From: Devosia sp.
GTDB taxonomy: Bacteria; Pseudomonadota; Alphaproteobacteria; Rhizobiales; Devosiaceae
Length of the DNA: 5,763 nucleotides
NCBI GenBank assembly: GCA_011322005.1
Contig: DROE01000087.1
Span: forward strand, 1 to 5,763
Direction of reading: 5' to 3'
Of this stretch, positions 5,557 to 5,763 are shown piece by piece. The notes below the pieces were generated by a model, which saw only the letters and a list, made by a program, of their open reading frames with translations, was not told the origin of the DNA and did no database searches. How positions within the stretch are numbered: the stretch's first letter is position 1; each line of letters begins with the position of its first letter. Both the position numbers and the translations under genes were made by a program.

Positions 5557-5763
5557 CGTATTGGCTGGCTTATACGGTTGGGTCACAGGCTCAGTTTCAA
5601 TCCCCTCAAGATCGGGGCAATGCCTGCACCCTTTTCCTACGTGAGCATTGCGTTGGCTATGGTTTCAATCCCCTCAAGATCGGGGCAATGCCTGCACAGT
5701 TTCCAGACCTTCCCCGCATGTTCTTCAGTTTCAATCCCCTCAAGATCGGGGCAATGCCTGCAC
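5521..5763 (-). CRISPR. CRISPR array, trailer end: four 36-base repeats and three spacers, continuing beyond the window
   Basis: Repeats lie at 5521-5556, 5594-5629, 5662-5697 and 5728-5763. The last three are identical and the first differs at two bases. Spacers lie at 5557-5593 (37 bases), 5630-5661 (32) and 5698-5727 (30), and are unrelated to one another. Read on the - strand, each repeat begins GTGCAGGCATTG, then has CCCC, an 8-base loop and GGGG, and ends ATTGAAAC. A Cas6 cut after GGGG would leave the 8-base handle AUUGAAAC, so the array is read leftward toward cas6 and its leader lies beyond the right edge. The deviant repeat at 5521 is then the oldest, leader-distal one. Handle and neighbours fit a type III (or III/I-B-like) system. 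The window ends exactly at a repeat end, so total array size is unknown. Confidence 0.98.

Overview
The window looks like a piece of an alphaproteobacterial chromosome, possibly Rhizobiales-like. The basis is its GC-rich, high-Arg/Ala/Pro coding style, an HDLRN-type sensor kinase, a tRNA-Arg(ACG) with encoded CCA, and an intergenic inverted repeat resembling one I know from Rhizobiales genomes. The taxonomic call is inference, not a match result.

Left part (1-2293, + strand) carries two chromosomal-type genes. The first is the 3' end of a class I pyridine nucleotide-disulfide oxidoreductase, related to mercuric reductase and dihydrolipoamide dehydrogenase. Thirty bases later comes a complete membrane sensor histidine kinase with no response regulator in view. 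The two may be co-transcribed.

Middle part (2294-3176) holds no convincing protein gene. It contains hairpins and palindromes, a plausible promoter, and one tRNA-Arg(ACG) gene at 2617-2693. After the tRNA come about 480 bases that I cannot assign. The open frames across the tRNA are artefacts of tRNA sequence.

Right part (3177-5763, read on the - strand) is a CRISPR-Cas locus. Four 36-base repeats lie at 5521-5763. In the - orientation each repeat has a CCCC/GGGG stem followed directly by the 8-base tail ATTGAAAC, the usual Cas6-generated crRNA 5' handle. Transcription therefore runs from beyond the right edge toward cas6, and 5521-5556 is the leader-distal terminal repeat. Its decay falls in the handle, as expected. 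Next on the same strand are cas6 (pre-crRNA endoribonuclease) and a CARF-domain gene of the NE0113/TIGR02584 family, a likely cyclic-oligoadenylate-responsive accessory of a type III system. No cas10, csm/cmr, cas1 or cas2 gene lies in the window.

The most noteworthy points are: the C-terminus of the CARF protein, which looks more like a winged helix than a HEPN nuclease although it has an isolated R-x4-H; a 12-bp hairpin at the array's trailer end that uses the mutated bases of the last repeat; a repeat-like string and small hairpin over the cas6 ribosome binding site; and the location of the CRISPR module just beyond a tRNA gene, a classic island insertion point.
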